Part shown: piece after piece, positions 63,825 to 64,000 of the stretch
How the letters are laid out: every line of letters begins with the position of its first letter
Numbering within the stretch: the stretch's first letter is position 1
Assembly: GCF_900115185.1 (NCBI RefSeq)
Contig: NZ_FOVN01000007.1
Span: 103,157 to 167,156, forward strand
Direction of reading: 5' to 3'
Length of the DNA stretch: 64,000 nucleotides
Source of the DNA: Algorimicrobium echini
GTDB lineage: Bacteria > Bacteroidota > Bacteroidia > Flavobacteriales > Flavobacteriaceae
The notes under the pieces: model-generated
The model's input: only the letters and a program-made list of their open reading frames with translations
Databases searched by the model: none
Told to the model about the DNA's origin: nothing
Program-made: the position numbers and the translations under genes

Positions 63825-64000
63825 GTTGATTGGCTTTGTTAGTTCAACGGTGTCTTTGCTATGCTCTGCATGATACGCGCTTTTAATGACATGATGCCCC
63901 TGAATGGCTAGATGTTTTAATATGCGTAAAGCTGGTTACCCGAAGGAAACCCAACGTTTTATTTTATTGTTATAGACTATTTTGTTCATTTTTTTCATTG

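Overview
The window is a low-GC chromosomal segment from a member of the Bacteroidota, almost certainly the family Flavobacteriaceae. The evidence is the recurring -7 promoter element TAnnTTTG, often with TTTG or TTG about 19 bases upstream; the lack of Shine-Dalgarno sequences; a type IX secretion (T9SS) C-terminal sorting domain; surface lipoproteins with a Cys-Ser-Ser-Asp-Asp-Asp start; the rpmB-rpmG-DUF4295 ribosomal cluster; BshC (bacillithiol); and MeaB. The genus cannot be named from the sequence alone. I see no rRNA, tRNA, CRISPR array, insertion sequence or prophage.

Layout. 1-8.1 kb: end of a fabH-like gene, two hairpin modules, a CoA-binding protein, a sodium:solute symporter, recR, a family 2 glycosyltransferase, a lipoyl E2 acyltransferase, then minus-strand membrane and esterase genes. 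8.3-14.7 kb: exonuclease, FAH-family hydrolase, Hpt protein, cinA, rpmB-rpmG-DUF4295 (probably bL38), ftsY and rimO. 14.7-24.2 kb: a CarboxypepD_reg-type envelope protein, a MiaE-like hydroxylase, bshC with a PLP decarboxylase, guaA, a LysM plus periplasmic-binding-fold protein, OsmC and DUF3820. 24.4-34.7 kb: pyrG, yidC, a YwqK-like repeat protein, a triple FAS1 surface lipoprotein, mnmA, a nitronate monooxygenase and a MATE pump. 34.7-40.9 kb: PAP2 phosphatase, a minus-strand operon of a DPM1/ArnC-like transferase, a doubled LAB_N membrane protein and an ArnT-like transferase, then an epimerase, meaB and DUF2911. 41.0-44.4 kb: ECF sigma factor, likely anti-sigma factor, a DUF4097-like protein with an unusual 11-residue repeat, and an M23-like peptidase. 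44.4-50.1 kb: a T9SS-sorted small protein and a 1626-residue multidomain secreted protein. 50.3-57.9 kb: secA, DUF2795, PduO-type cobalamin adenosyltransferase, a methyltransferase and an ABC-F protein. 58-64 kb: the start of an exopolysaccharide locus (Wza-like, Wzc-like tyrosine kinase, UDP-HexNAc dehydrogenase and epimerase).

Most of the window is housekeeping. The parts that look least explained are: (i) the two-gene secreted pair at 44.4-50.1 kb, where the large protein lacks a sorting domain but ends in two dockerin-like calcium loops, next to a small sorted beta-sandwich protein; (ii) the lipid-linked sugar operon, where a duplicated LAB_N protein takes the place of a flippase; (iii) the sigma/anti-sigma/DUF4097 operon with its amphipathic 11-mer repeat; and (iv) the LysM plus periplasmic-binding-fold protein, which resembles LpoA in outline. 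Intergenic spacers carry several short-period repeats, including a telomere-like TTAGGGA array, a 16-bp tandem repeat and a dispersed GTCATTGC-type element.
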